From Zonotrichia leucophrys gambelii (lineage: Eukaryota > Chordata > Aves > Passeriformes > Passerellidae), in the NCBI RefSeq assembly GCF_028769735.1, contig NC_088195.1:248001-312000 (forward strand): a stretch of 64,000 nt of DNA, in the 5' to 3' direction. Each line of letters opens with the position of its first letter. Position 1 is the stretch's first letter. Under the pieces are notes generated by a model. It worked only from the letters and a program-made list of their open reading frames with translations. It ran no database searches and was not told the origin of the DNA. This document shows positions 41,401-53,550 of this stretch, piece by piece. The position numbers were made by a program, and so were the translations under genes.

Positions 41401-44400
41401 GGCGCCTCTCCACGCTTTCCCCCTTGTTGCCTTTCTGAGCTCTGGCCTGACAGCGTGATTTAGTGAGGGTGTTACAGGGAAGCCCCCAAAACGCTGCTTT
41501 TCTGCTGGAACAATTGCGTTTTGATGTGGGTTTGGAGACCAAGGGCTGTTGAGAGAACTAGAGATGCTGGCAAGAACCAGTGCCACACCAACTAGTAAAG
41601 TAAATTCCCAGCAAGGCAGGAGTGGGACTGAGGACTGTCTCTCAGGCACAGGTAAGGGCAAAACACTGCAACTTGTCCCCCTGCAGTCTCTGTGCCCAGG
41701 GTGCTGGGATCAGGATGCTCCAGGGTCAGAGGAAACCTCTCATTAAAGGTGTTTTTCAAATGAGACTATTTTCCCCCTAAAGCAACTGTGGAATATTTCA
41801 ATGTATAAAGTAATTCTCCCAGCTATTTTGTCAAAAAGAAGTTTTTAATATAGATTATCTTCTAACTTTATGGAGATTTTATCTCTTATTTCATTCTGTG
41901 GAAGAAAAAGTCGCTTCCCACTTGCTCCCCTATGCAGCATCCCAGCTGGGATGGCTCTCCCACACCCAGCTCCTTCCTGCTGTCAGTGCCCTGTCCTCTG
42001 CATGAGCCCTGGTGGCTGTTTATGCAGGAGGGCACTGTGACCCTCCCTGGCTGCCTGAGTCTGGGGGAGATAACAACCTGCCCGTGCTCAGCCAGGGGGA
42101 AACTCCCTGCATCCAGCTGGGCCTCCATCCCTGCCTGCTCTGGGATTTCATCCTGGCCTTGCCCTCCCTCTCCTGCTGCTCTGAGAGGTGGGATGGGCTC
42201 ACAGAGAGCCCCCAGATTTGGGTGCTGTGGCCAGCACTGCTCCATCCTCACTCCTGCTCGTCCCTTGCCCCCTGCCCACCGTCACAGGTGCCACTGCCCA
42301 AGGGAGGCTGGCAGGAGGAGGCTCAGGGCTCCTGTTCCTGCAGGGCTGTGGAGATGTGGGCCCAGGGCAGGATCCCAGGGCTGCTCCCACAACAGTCCGC
42401 AGCCATCACTCGCGCGCGTGAGCTCTGTGTTTGTTTTTGTAATCCCCCTTTTTTTTTTAATTGTGATTTTAGCGGTGGTGAAAGGTGCTGGATTGACAGG
42501 CCGTGGAGACGGAAGGGCCTCTGAACTCCACAGAAGTTTACATTTACAAAGGACACAGAGAATAAATAGAAGACAGTGTTTAGAGTCCTCTGTAGACACT
42601 TCAGACTTGCTTATAATTCTGCAGCAATTCCATCACCTCCAAAGTGATTGATGCTCTCTATAAAGTCTTGCCTTAAAACATTTTCCTATGTGTCAGGGGA
42701 AGAAGTTTATTACACTTTACTGAAAGGGCAGGATTTGTCTTGAGCTGAAGGCTGAGTCCTTCCCAGCCCTATCCTCAGGAGAAAAAATAATCAGAGTGCT
42801 GGAAAAAAGGAGCCTGACCCAAGGCAGACGTGTGGTTTGTGGTTAGCCAGGTCGAGTGCTGGGTGTGGGATGGAGCTCTCCCTGAGTGCTCCAAACAGGG
42901 CAGGAGTAACAGATTTTCATCAAACTGTTGTTTTCTAAAAGCTTACATTTTCTTTCAGTGGAAACATGAGACGGATCTGCTTTCGACAAAAAGAAAATAA
43001 ATATTTTTTTAAATTAAATCACCAAACACATTGAGCCTGCTTTGGGTTAGAGCTGCTTGTGTTCTGATAAAAGTTGCACAGATCATAGGTCTAAATTTCA
43101 TTCCATATTTCCAATGAAACAGTTATTTTGGCTTTTGCATGGAAAATTCATGGCAAGGTAATGCATTTCTCCCTGTGCCAGGGCATTCCCAGGGCTGTGG
43201 CACCATGGGGCTCTGTGGGGAGCTCAGGTGCCCTGATGCACTCACAGGAGCATCCCTGGGATCAGGGCTGGATCCCTCTGTGACATCCCTGGGATGGATC
43301 AAGGCTGGGTCCCTCTCTATCATCCCTGGGATCAGCTCTGGATGCTGCTGTGCAGCCACGGCCACTGTGCTGATTTATCACTGGACCCACTGCAAGGCAT
43401 TATCTGTGTCTGCCTGCATTTAATCTCCGGTTTGATGTTTGAGGGAGAACCCGATGTCAGCTCAGTTAATTGGCTGCTAAAGACTCTGCTCCTTCCCTGC
43501 TTTCGTGCTAGATTCACCTTTTCTCCTTTCCTTTCTGCAATGCCCCCAGGTAAAAGACAAATGGCAACACATAAAAAATGACCCGAGTCCCTTAATTTGA
43601 ACCAGAGGAGACAATAACAGTCTGGAGGCAGAGCTGGATTTATCTTTTCTCTCCGATGGAGGCCCCTCCTCCGGCGATGGCTGTGGGACGGTGTGAGCAG
43701 CATCTGAAGCAAATTGAGGGTAACCTTTCATTCCTCAGGGATCTTCCAGCAGGGTTTGCCGGTCCCAGGGACATCTGCAGCCCTCATGTTGGATTTTGGC
43801 AGCCTCTGAGCCCATTGTCAGCCAGTTCCATTGCATCCACTGGTAATGGATGGAGAGATGCCTGCCAAGCCGGCCCATGCATGCAGAGCCGCGAGGGGCT
43901 GGGGGCTGTGGGCACGGGGATGGCGACAGAGCCCGGGCAGCTCTTGGCTGAGGGCGCACGTTCAGGGCCTTTCCAGAGGCTGTTTACCCACCCCAGACTG
44001 CAGCGTTTTCCCTCTCTGCGCTGTTTTCCTGCCGGGCTGGGTGCGGGTGCCTGGCAGCCAGGCCCGGCTCAGGGAGGAGCTGGGAAGGAATCAGAGTCTC
44101 GCCCTGCCGCCTCATTCACAGGGAGTTCCTTCCTTCTCGTGTCCAACAGCATGGAAAAACCAGAATGATGCATATTGAACAGAGGAACGGGGGAATCTTG
44201 ACCTCTGCCTTGTGAGCTGTTGCACCATCAGCTCAGCGAGGAGAAGCTGAGTGTCAGACTCATGATGCTTGCACTGCATTCAGTGTTTGTGGATTTTGCA
44301 ATTACTTTGTCCAAGTTTTGAGGTGCTTGACTGTGCATCAGTCATGGCTTGGTTGCTGTTACAAACTCATTTTTATGTCCACACTGATTCTACACCAACC

Positions 44401-45078
44401 CACTGCCCTCCAGGCCATTCCCTTCCCTTCAGTTCTCCAGCTCATTTTCTTATTTATTATCAAAACCATAGTGACCAAGGAGTGTGATCAGGGCACTTTA
44501 TAAAACCTTTAACGGCATAAACCACCTAAACAACCTTCAATATGTTTAGAGATGTCCTATCCCTTGTTTCCTGTTTTGAGGTTGTGCTGTGCAGCGCCAG
44601 GAGCTGGATTTGATGCCCTTGTGGGCTCCTTCCAGCTCAGCATGTTCTGTGATTCCATAACTCTGTGATTTGTCTTGCCTCAGGGGATGGAAAGACAGGT
44701 CAGTGAGGTGTCAGCCCCATCCCTGACCAGGGACACGGCCACATCTGCTGACACCCAGAGCCGTGGGTGCCCATCTTCGCAAATCCCAGCTGTGTCCCGC
44801 ACTGAAGCCCTGATAAATCCCTGCTGCAATTTTCTTAGAAGATCCCTGCAGCCCTTGCTGCCTTTCAGGGATTGTTTGTTTGGTTTTAGCACAATATAAG
44901 CAAACTGGAGGTTGGAGGAAGCTGCAGTGCCCCCAGCAAAGTGCCTGACTCCTCTGGAGGAGTGTTTGCACACAAACAGCAACGACAAAGTAATGGCTCC
45001 ATCCCCCGGGATGTGAAATGGGCACTGATAAATTTCATCCAGCACATCAGCAGCTTTTAATTTTCATCCTTTAAATCC
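41401..45078. other. Intergenic, mixed composition
   Basis: No gene was recognised. AT-rich blocks lie at 41.75-41.93 and 42.5-43.1 kb and a CR1 3' end at 44.6 kb. A 10-T run near 42450 is the only other simple feature. Confidence 0.6.
44600..44670 (+). mobile_element. CR1 LINE 3' end fragment
   Basis: GGAGCTGGATTTGATGCCCT, GGGCTCCTTCCAGCTCAGCA and TTCTGTGATTCC plus a second TCTGTGATT unit mark a diverged CR1 3' end. Confidence 0.72.
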
Positions 45079-45749
45079 AAGGGAAGGAAGGAAGGAAGGA
45101 AGGAAGGAAGGAAGGAAGGAAGGAAGGAAGGAAGGAAGGAAGGAAGGAAGGAAGGAAGGAAGGAAGGAAGGAAGGAAGGAAGGAAGGAAGGAAGGAAGGA
45201 AGGAAGGAAGGAAGGAAGGAAGGAAGGAAGGAAGGAAGGAAGGAAGGAAGGAAGGAAGGAAGGAAGGAAGGAAGGAAGGAAGGAAGGAAGGAAGGAAGGA
45301 AGGAAGGAAGGAAGGAGGAAGGAAGGAAGGAAGGAAGGAAGGAAGGAAGGAAGGAAGGAAGGAAGGAAGGAAGGAAGGAAGGAAGGAAGGAAGGAAGGAA
45401 GGAAGGAAGGAAGGAAGGAAGGAGAGGAAGGGAGGGAGGGAGGGAGGGAGGGAGGGAGGGAGGGAGGGAGGGAGGGAGGGAGGGAGGGAGGGAGGGAGGG
45501 AGGGAGGAGGGAGGGAGGGAGGGAGGGAGGGAGGAAGGGAGGAAGGAAGGGAGGAAGGAAGGAAGGAAGGAAGGAAGGAAGGAAGGAAGGAAGGAAGGAA
45601 GGAAGGAAGGAAGGAAGGAAGGAAGGAAGGAAGGAAGGAAGGAAGGAAGGAAGGAAGGAAGGAAGGAAGGAAGGAAGGAAGGAAGGAAGGAAGGAAGGAA
45701 GGAAGGAAGGAAGGAAGGAAGGAAGGAAGGAAGGAAGGAAGGAAGGAAG
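45079..45749. repeat. 671-nt uninterrupted purine tract, (GGAA)n-(GGGA)n-(GGAA)n
   Basis: From 45079 to 45749 the plus strand has no pyrimidine. (GGAA)n fills 45082-45420 with one GGAGGAA slip near 45316. (GGGA)n fills about 45425-45535, and mixed units then (GGAA)n run to 45749. The true length may be affected by assembly. Confidence 0.98.
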
Positions 45750-48700
45750 CTGGTAGAAGGCTCTGTGCTGGGGATTTTGGCTGCCAGCCTGGTACCAGCA
45801 GGGATTCAGACTGTCTGGTTCAGGATGAGCACAGCACCGTGCTGTGGGTTCTGTGGGTGCTGTGACAGTGCCAGAACATCAGCAGCAGGACAGGGCACTC
45901 CCTGTGTCACTTAGGGTAAGCAGAAAAACAAACAAGCCCAGGACAATGGCCAAAGCATCTTCTGGGGGACTTGCAGCTTCCAAACTTTATTTAAAAAATA
46001 AGGAAAAAAGTAAATTTTCTCTGTCAGAGCGCAGCTATCATCACGCAATGGCACTTAGGAATATTATAAACAATGGTGTGGGTTTATGGGGCTGGAGACG
46101 TTTTCCAGTGGCTTGCTCAGCCTCCCTCTCCCCAGCGAGGGCAGGATGGCCAGGACGAGCCTGGGAAATGAGGGAAATCAGGAGGGTTTGTGCGGACATC
46201 GGGGTTTCCCATCCGTTTCCATTCCCCTGGCGCTGAGGAGCTGCTCCCTGCTCCCTGCACAGCCACAGGCACGGCTCAGCCAAGGTGGGACGAGCCTGGC
46301 TCCCGAATCCTCCCGGCCTGGCGCTCGTTTTCTCCCACCTCAGCACTTTCTCTGCCTGCAGCTCCGTCAGCTGGCAGGCTGTAAATCAGAGCCCAGGCTG
46401 TGTGGCCGGCTGTGCAGCCCAGGAGGACGCTGCTCGGGGCGGGTGGGGAGGAATTATCTCTGCAGCAAAGGAAACCACCCTGGCGTGTGCTCTCTGCTGG
46501 CCCTTGCTGCACGCACGCTCTGGTACAGCTCCCTGCAGGCACAGCTGCTGTGGGAAGGATTTGTCCCTGGAGGAGAGCATCCCTGCCTGGGGCAGTGCCC
46601 AGGATGGTTGCACTGGGAGGGCATCCACGGCTCCCTGATGGTGCCCAGGATGGATGGATGCACTGGGAGGGCATCCATGGATCCTTGCTGCTGGTGCTCC
46701 CAGGAATGAATGGCTCTGCTCCCCATGCCTGCTCTACAGAGCTAAAACCCACCCAAACCTCCTTCATTCTGCATGTTCAGGGCTGCAAAGCACGTGCTGG
46801 AGCCGGATTGCTGGCGCTGCTGCTCCTCACCTGGCAGATGGAGCGTGTAAGGCACGCCCTGCAATGCTCTCACATGGAGAGGCAGAGGATTTATAAGATC
46901 AGTACGTGACTGACAGATAAGGGACTCCCACAGAGCAAAGACAAGAGCAGGGGAACCACAAAGCTCCGAGCTTGGACCTGAATCAAGGAATTCGCAGCCC
47001 CTCTTGTTCAGGCAGGTTATAGCAGAAAATTTGCCAAATCAACCAAATGCCATAAAAACTTTCTTGAGGAAGGGTTGGGGCAAAGATGGGTTTATAAAAA
47101 CACCCACCAACAGCCCCGTGTCCCACCCTGGTATTTATGAGATGCACGTGGAGGGTGTTGATAGCAGAGGCATTTTTGTAAGTCAGTAAAACAGAAGAAG
47201 AGATTCCTCTTGGTGAGGAGGGGTGGTGACTTTGAACGCGTTGAGGGCAATGAAGGAGATCATTCCATTGTTCTAAGATTTCCATAACTCACTGTGCTTA
47301 AGCACATAAAAATGTAGACATTCTGGCAATAAAGTTTGGGTAATTTTTGAGTATGAATCAAAAATCTCTCCCTGTGCTCCCCTCCCCCTTGCTCTGCCTT
47401 TTGTTGTTGCTGCAGGCGCTGCCCCCCCGCTCGCCCGCTCCACCCCATGGCCTCACGAATGGAAAAATGTCTTCAGCAGAAACCTCCCAGCTTTGCTCTG
47501 ATTCTCTAATCTGCAGCATCTGTGCCCAGCCTGGCGGCCCTGGCCCGCTCTGCTCCGGCTCAGAGCAGAGCCATGAGCAGGTTGGGCTTTCCTGGCCAGG
47601 AGCTCAGCAGGCGGAGGTGGCACTGCCCATCAGCCTGGCCATGCTCTGGAGTGTCCCCTGTCCCCGGTGTGCCCTGCCCCAGCAGCCTGGCACACTCTGG
47701 GTGTCACCTGCCATCTCTGTGCCCTGCCCCAGCAGCCTGGCACACTCTGGGTGTCACCTGTCCCCTGTGTGCCCTGCTCTGGTGGTGTCACCTGTCACCT
47801 CTGTGCCTGGGGCTGCCCCTGACTGGGCAGGGTGAGGGTCCCCAGGCAGAAGTGGTGCAAGGCACCCCAAACATCACCAGAGCAGGTGCCTGCCTGCTGT
47901 TTGCTGTCCTTTTGCAGAGAGGTCAGCTCTGGGTTATTTTTATTTGTTTTTGCCTTGCCCTGTGTTTCCAGCCTGCTCCAGGGATGAGCAGTTCAGAGCC
48001 TTCAGCCATGCTGATGGAGCCGTGGTGCCCAGAGCTGGCACATGGCAGCGGTGGCACAGAGCGGGAATTCCATCCTGACCATGCCTGAGTCCTCACCCTC
48101 CTCCCAGCAGACCTCGCCCTGCCCCTCTGGGCCTTGTTCCTTTTTGTCTTTCCCATTTGCTTCTCTCTCTCTTTTTTTTTTTTTTTTTTTTTTCAGCGAA
48201 CAACCTTATTTCCCACTTTGACATTTTCCAGACCCACCTGGGAGCCTGCTTGCCAGAAGGAGAAATGGCACAAGAGGAAATACATCTTCACAGCCTCGAG
48301 AGAGGAGAAGGTTGGAATCTGAGTCCATAAACAGCGTTGCTGTGCAGTGAGCAAAGACAGAGCAGGTTGGGCTCTGGAGAGTGTAACCCCACCTCTGCTG
48401 CTCCACTGCCAATTCAAAATACAGAAGTGGAACTTGTTTTTGTTTGTTTTTCCCTCTCAGACTGGGGATGCCATGCAAGGGAAAGCCCTTTCACAGATTT
48501 TTGTCTTGGGGACCTCCTGGGACAAGCAATGCCTCTGACTGGTCTGGCTCGCTGGGACCTGCCAAGATCCACTGTGGAAAATTCCCATTTCTGCCCCAAA
48601 CCATCAGCCCAAAGCCATGAACGTGGCCACCAGTGCATGACCCCCATGTCCTTGTCCCTGGCTCTGTTCTCCTCCTGTCACTGCCCTGCCTCTCCTGCTG

Positions 48701-49764
48701 CCTGCTGGCAGGGAGGTTCAGCCTCAATCAGGCAGCACTGCAGAGGGTTTAACTTTGATTTAAACAGGTTTTCTGTGCCTTTGCAGAAGGCAGGTCAGAG
48801 CAGTGGTTACTGAGGGGTGGCAGTGAGGGCTGCAAAGCTGCTTCCTGCAGTGCATTTCCTCTGAGCATGGTCACAGTGTCCGTGCTGACAGCTCAGAAAA
48901 CGTGGAAAAACCGATCTGACACACTCTGGTGCTTTATTTCATAGTGCTCAGTGCCTGATGCTGATTGAAGCTCCTTCCCAGTGCTGCTAATGCTGACACC
49001 TGGTAAGCCAGGGCTGTCCCCAGCAGTGCATTACACGAGCACAGAGCATCATTTACGCTCCCACCTCACTAGAGAGCACAGGGCATTTTTGTGTTGCTGA
49101 AACTGCCAGGATCACCTGTGCCTTGGTCAGGGCCAGGCCTGGGATGATGGATATGGCCCGGGCAGGGAGGAAGCACTGCTGGGCTCCCACAGCCCATCCC
49201 CACAGCCCTCACCCTCCTGCCCCAACACAACTTTCATCCCTTCACCTTTTTTTTCCGACTCACTGAGCAACAACTGTCATGTTTATACTCTTCCCCCCCA
49301 GTCCTGCTCTGCTTCAAGGATTAAGCTTTCATCCTTCATTATGAGCTTCTCCCCCAGGCAACATTTTCCACGAAGAAAAAGGAATTTCTGGGATTTTGCT
49401 TTTAAGAGATTATGTTACTAAGCGTGTGTGTGTTTGTGCCGAGGCGAGGAGCTTTCCCACACACACGGGGATCTCACACCCTGGGGTGCTGTGGGGGGAC
49501 AGCCCCTGGTGCTGCCTGTCCCTGGCAGCTCGTGCCCTTCCTCCCTTGCTCCTGCCTCCTCCTCTCCCACCAGAGTGCTGCTGCTGGGCTGGCACCACGA
49601 GGGGCTTCCCTGGCACCAGGTGGGTCCCACCCCACGCTGGTGAGTGGTCACCCCTCTGGGAGGAGGGATATGGAATGGGCATCCCTGGGATCTGGGAAAG
49701 GAGGGGCCTCATCCTTGCTCCCCAGTTTGGGGGTCACTGCCACTGCCCTGCCATTTGGGCCAGA
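45750..49764. other. Intergenic, mixed composition
   Basis: No gene was recognised. It includes a C/T run ending in 22 Ts (48161-48193), short repeats of GCCCTGCCCCAGCAGCCTGG near 47670-47750 and unique GC-moderate DNA. Confidence 0.6.
48161..48193. repeat. Pyrimidine tract with T22
   Basis: TTCTCTCTCTC followed by 22 Ts and CAG. It looks like a splice acceptor but no coding frame follows. Confidence 0.9.
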
Positions 49765-50204
49765 ATCACCAAATATTGGTGCCCTGTGCACGGGGCTGAG
49801 CTGGGCATTCCCTGCCTCCATCACCAAATATTGGTGCCCTGTGCACGGGGCTGAGCTGGGCATTCCCTGCCTCCATCACCAAATATTGGCGCCCTGTGCA
49901 CGGGGCTGAGCTGGGCATTCCCTGCCTCCATCACCAAATATTGGTGCCCTGTGCATGAGGCTGAGCTGGGCATTCCCTGCCTCCATCACCAAATGTTGGT
50001 GCCCTGTGCACGGGGCTGAGCTGGGCATTCCCTGCCTCCATCACCAAATATTGGTGCCCTGTGCATGAGGCTGAGCTGGGCATTCCCTGCCTCCATCACC
50101 AAATATTGGTGCCCTGTGCACGGGGCTGAGCTGGGCATTCCCTGCCTCCATCACCAAATATTGGTGCCCTGTGCACGGGGCTGAGCTGGGCTGTCCCAGC
50201 CTCC
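49765..50204. repeat. 55-bp minisatellite, eight copies
   Basis: Units starting ATCACCAAATATTGGTGCCC recur at 49765, 49820, 49875, 49930, 49985, 50040, 50095 and 50150, exactly 55 bp apart. Variants CACGGGG and CATGAGG distinguish units, and the last ends differently (GGGCTGTCCCAG). Confidence 0.97.
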
Positions 50205-51798
50205 AGCACCACCGGGGGCTCAGGGCTGGCAGGGCTGGGACCCAGCCCCTGTGCCTGGGGGCAGCCCTGACCTCGCTGTGCTCCTGCCTGTGCTCACAGG
50301 AACCTCAGCTGCTCCCGAGGAGGTGACAGCACGCCTGCAGGCTCGGCGTGCCGGGGTTTGGCTGCGCAGGGACTGCCGAGCAAGGTTGTGCTTTCGTTGG
50401 CAGCAGCTCGTGTTATTGAATCCTTCTCAGGAGCTCATCTAAGCCCAGCAAATTAACATAAGGGAAGCACAGCAGATAATGTCAGCCGACCAAAGTAATC
50501 CAAGTCTGTAGTTACAGCAGGGAAGGCATAAACACAGCCCAGGAGGAATAAGTGCAGCTCGTTCAGCGTCAGCATCTGGGCTGCTGCTGCCAGGCAAGCG
50601 CTCCAGCTCTGCTGGAAATAACCCAGGGAGCGTCAGGTGCAGGCTCTGAAAAACCCCGGCCAAAGCCTCAGGCCCTCAGGGATGCTGAGTGAGGCCGCCC
50701 AGGGGACACTCGGGGACACGGCCTGGCACAGGCAGGGGGCAGAGCAGCCCCCTGAGGGCTGGGACATCCCCACCCTCCCTGCATGGGCTGGGGGACGAGG
50801 CACGGCTTCACCACTGAGTCACGGCTGAGTCAGACCTTGCTCATCCTCTGAGCACTAAACGCTGCTTATTGCAGTGCTCACAGGGGCAGCACTCAGATCT
50901 GTTCCTGGAGAGACAAGAAGCTTTCCCCTGCTTCCACTGCAGCCAGCATGTGCAATGATTAATAATTAAATACACGACCAGCCTGCTGCTTTGCTGCCGG
51001 AGCAGCTGCCATGATCCTGCTGTTGGGAAACTAAATGATTCCCAGCTTTCCACTGCTTTTTGACAAGTTGTTTTCAACTTAGAAGTCAATAAATAAAACT
51101 AGTAGCTTCTGCTGAGCTCAAACTCAGCTGGAAAAGAGCACTGAAAACAGCTCTCAATGGAAGAGAAGCACATGCAGCCCTCAGAGCCCCCACCAAAACA
51201 CCCTGGGCAGCAGGTCTGTATCACACATGCAGACACACTCTATTGTGGGTATTAAAGAGCCTAAATCTGATTAAAGCCTTTCTATCCCCACCAGTGGTCA
51301 ATTCCAGAAAACAGCTCACCCAGGAGGCCGAATTCATTTCATCCCCAAAGTCTAATTAAAGCCATTAGTGTATTCCTTGTCTTTCTGATAAGATCAAAGC
51401 ATTCCAAGAGCCCAGCATTACCTTATTTTCAAGACAATTATACAACATATAGCATCGATTTATTCTGCCTCCAGCTGTACACATTTATCTCTGTCTATCA
51501 TCGGGTAATCGGTCCCATCAGACACGGCCCAGCCCGGGCTCTCAGCTGACACTGCCTGCACTTGCCAGGCCGGGTTTCTTTGTCACCCTCCCCTCAAATT
51601 AGCGCCGGGGCAGTGCCTGGTGTCCAGAGCCCAGTGCCCACGGCCAGGGTGGGACATGGGGCATGTCCAGGTCACTGTGGAGGTGTGCAGGTGCCAGGGT
51701 GGCCTGTGGAGGGGTCGGGGCACCCTCAAGGCTGTCCCCTGTCCCTGCCTGTCCCCGCACAGCCCCGGCTTCCAGCACTGTGGATCCATGGATGAGCG
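50205..51798. other. Intergenic, with an AT-rich candidate regulatory block
   Basis: No gene was recognised. 50.43-51.54 kb is unusually AT-rich and repeat-free for this interval and holds a GATA/TCF motif pair at 51387-51399. Confidence 0.6.
51341..51530. promoter_or_regulatory. Candidate enhancer with GATA and TCF/LEF motifs
   Basis: GATAAGATCAAAGC at 51387-51400 joins a GATA site (GATAAG) to a TCF/LEF site (AGATCAAAG). TCTAATTAAAG nearby gives a homeodomain core. Low GC and lack of repeats suggest constraint, but conservation was not tested. Confidence 0.4.
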
Positions 51799-52345
51799 TG
51801 GCTCTGTGCCCACCCATGGGTGTGTGTGGCTGTGCCCACCCATGGGTGTGCATGGCTGTGCCCATCCATGGCGGTGTGTGTCTGTGCCCATCCATGGGTG
51901 TGTGTGGCTGTGCCCACCCATGGGTGTGCATGGCTGTGCCCATGCATGGCTGTTCGTGTCTGTGCCCATCCATGGGTGTGCGTGGCTGTGCCCATCCATG
52001 GCAGTGTGTGGCTGTGCCCACCCATGGGTGTGCATGGCTGTGCCCATCCATGGCGGTGTGTGGCTGTGCCCATGCATGGATGTTCGTGGCTGTGCCCATC
52101 CATGGGTGTGTGTGGCTGTGCCCACCCCTGGGTGTGTGTGGCTGTGCCCATCCCTGGCTGTTCGTGGCTGTGCCCATCCATGGGTGTGTGTGGCTGTGCC
52201 CATCCCTGGCTGTTCGTGGCTGTGCCCATCCATGGGTGTGTGTGGCTGTGCCCATCCCTGGCTGTTCGTGGCTGTGCCCATCCATGGCAGTGTGTGGCTG
52301 TGCCCATCCATGGGTGTGTATGGCTGTGCCCATCCCTGGTTGTCC
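51799..52345. repeat. 26-bp minisatellite, about 21 copies
   Basis: Units of the form CATCCATGGGTGTGTGTGGC plus TGTGCC, alternating with CATGGCTGTTCGTGGC variants. Because 26 is not a multiple of three and the unit has no stop in any frame, most frames on both strands read open, giving false ORFs up to 301 codons. Confidence 0.97.
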
Positions 52346-53550
52346 TTGCCCTGGGTCCCGCTGCTGTCCCGAGGTGCCCTCCCCAGCCTGGCACTGCCGG
52401 GACCCTCGGGCACGGCCTGCTCAGCAGCCCCGGGGGCAGCGGGCACGGGGGGCTCTCCCCTCCCATAAACATCTCTCCGGCAGCTCACGGCCCTGCAAGA
52501 GCCGAGCTGTGAATTTTCATCTCTCAGCTAATCAACTCGCCTGCTAGTCCAAACTTGTCAGGCTCTTTATCCCTGCCCTGCCAGCCTCCTCCCGGCCCAC
52601 GAGTGACAGGAGACGTTCCCATCCCTCCCCGAGACACATCCAGCTGCTACAAAAACAAACATCCTCCCGCTGGTGATTCCTCCTCGTCAAACAGTCCTGA
52701 CCCTGGTTCCCCGGGGAACATCTGCGCTGCGCCCGTGCCCGGCCGCGGCACATCCTGCGCAGGGACGGCAGAGCCGAGCTCCTGCCCCAGCCAGGCCTTT
52801 ATTAATTAATTGCTGCTTCTCCCGGTTCCTCTGTGACAAAAGATTAATCACCCGGCCGAGGGTGATCAGCCCGTGAGGCTCCTGCGGACGAGAGGCAGCT
52901 GTGGCAGGGCCGCTGTCCCTCTGTCTGTGCCGGGAAGGACGGGCTGCACACCAAGGGGATCCCAGCAAGTGGCTGTGGGCTGTGGGGCAGAGAGTGGCAC
53001 TAACCCTGACCCTGACCCTGCCCGCTGCTCCCTCACGGCCATATCTCTCTCTGGGTCTACTTGGTCCCCATTTGTGTGACCTTGCATTAAACACCTCGAG
53101 TGCTGTGCCTGGGCCAAAACCTGGCTGTGGGCAGCTGTTCCTACAGGACACCTCAGAGACCCCGCTCTTCACCCTGCAGTCACCAGGGTTTATTGGTGGT
53201 TTACTGGGGTTTGCAGCTGTACCTGCTCACAGCCATCCAGCACCAACTTCCCATTTCTGGCACCTGGCTGCACGGACGAGCCAGGAGCTCTGGGCACTGC
53301 TGGGCAGCACAGGGGCTCCGGAGGGGTCTCTGCCAATGACACGTGGGCACCAGGCCAGTTTGTGCCCAGGCCCAGGAAAACATGCCAGAAGGATGCACAA
53401 ACTGGAAGCAGAGAGCTGCAGCCAAAGCACAAGTGTTGTTTCAACCTCCAAACCCAGCCCTCTGTGTGCTTCCTTCACTGTCTTCACCCCGAAAGAGACG
53501 ATGATAGCCGTGAGAGGGATTTTCCCAGGTGCTTTAACCGGCTGCTGGAG
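52346..53550. other. Intergenic
   Basis: GC-moderate unique sequence. No coding exon, repeat family or clear motif was recognised, apart from a short (CCCTGA)n-like run near 53000. Confidence 0.55.

Noticed and set aside
40643..41463. Long ORFs on both strands near 41 kb
   Set aside because: GC-rich CpG island without recognisable domains. Frames are open on both strands alike.
45079..45749. Telomere-like or centromeric satellite
   Set aside because: The units are GGAA/GGGA, not TTAGGG, and flanking DNA is ordinary unique sequence.
48161..48322. Possible exon after the T22-CAG acceptor-like site
   Set aside because: The downstream frame is short, shows no homology, and the tract is better explained as a microsatellite.
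51583..52547. Overlapping ORFs of 230-301 codons on both strands
   Set aside because: They are produced by the 26-bp minisatellite, which has almost no stops in any frame. No homology.
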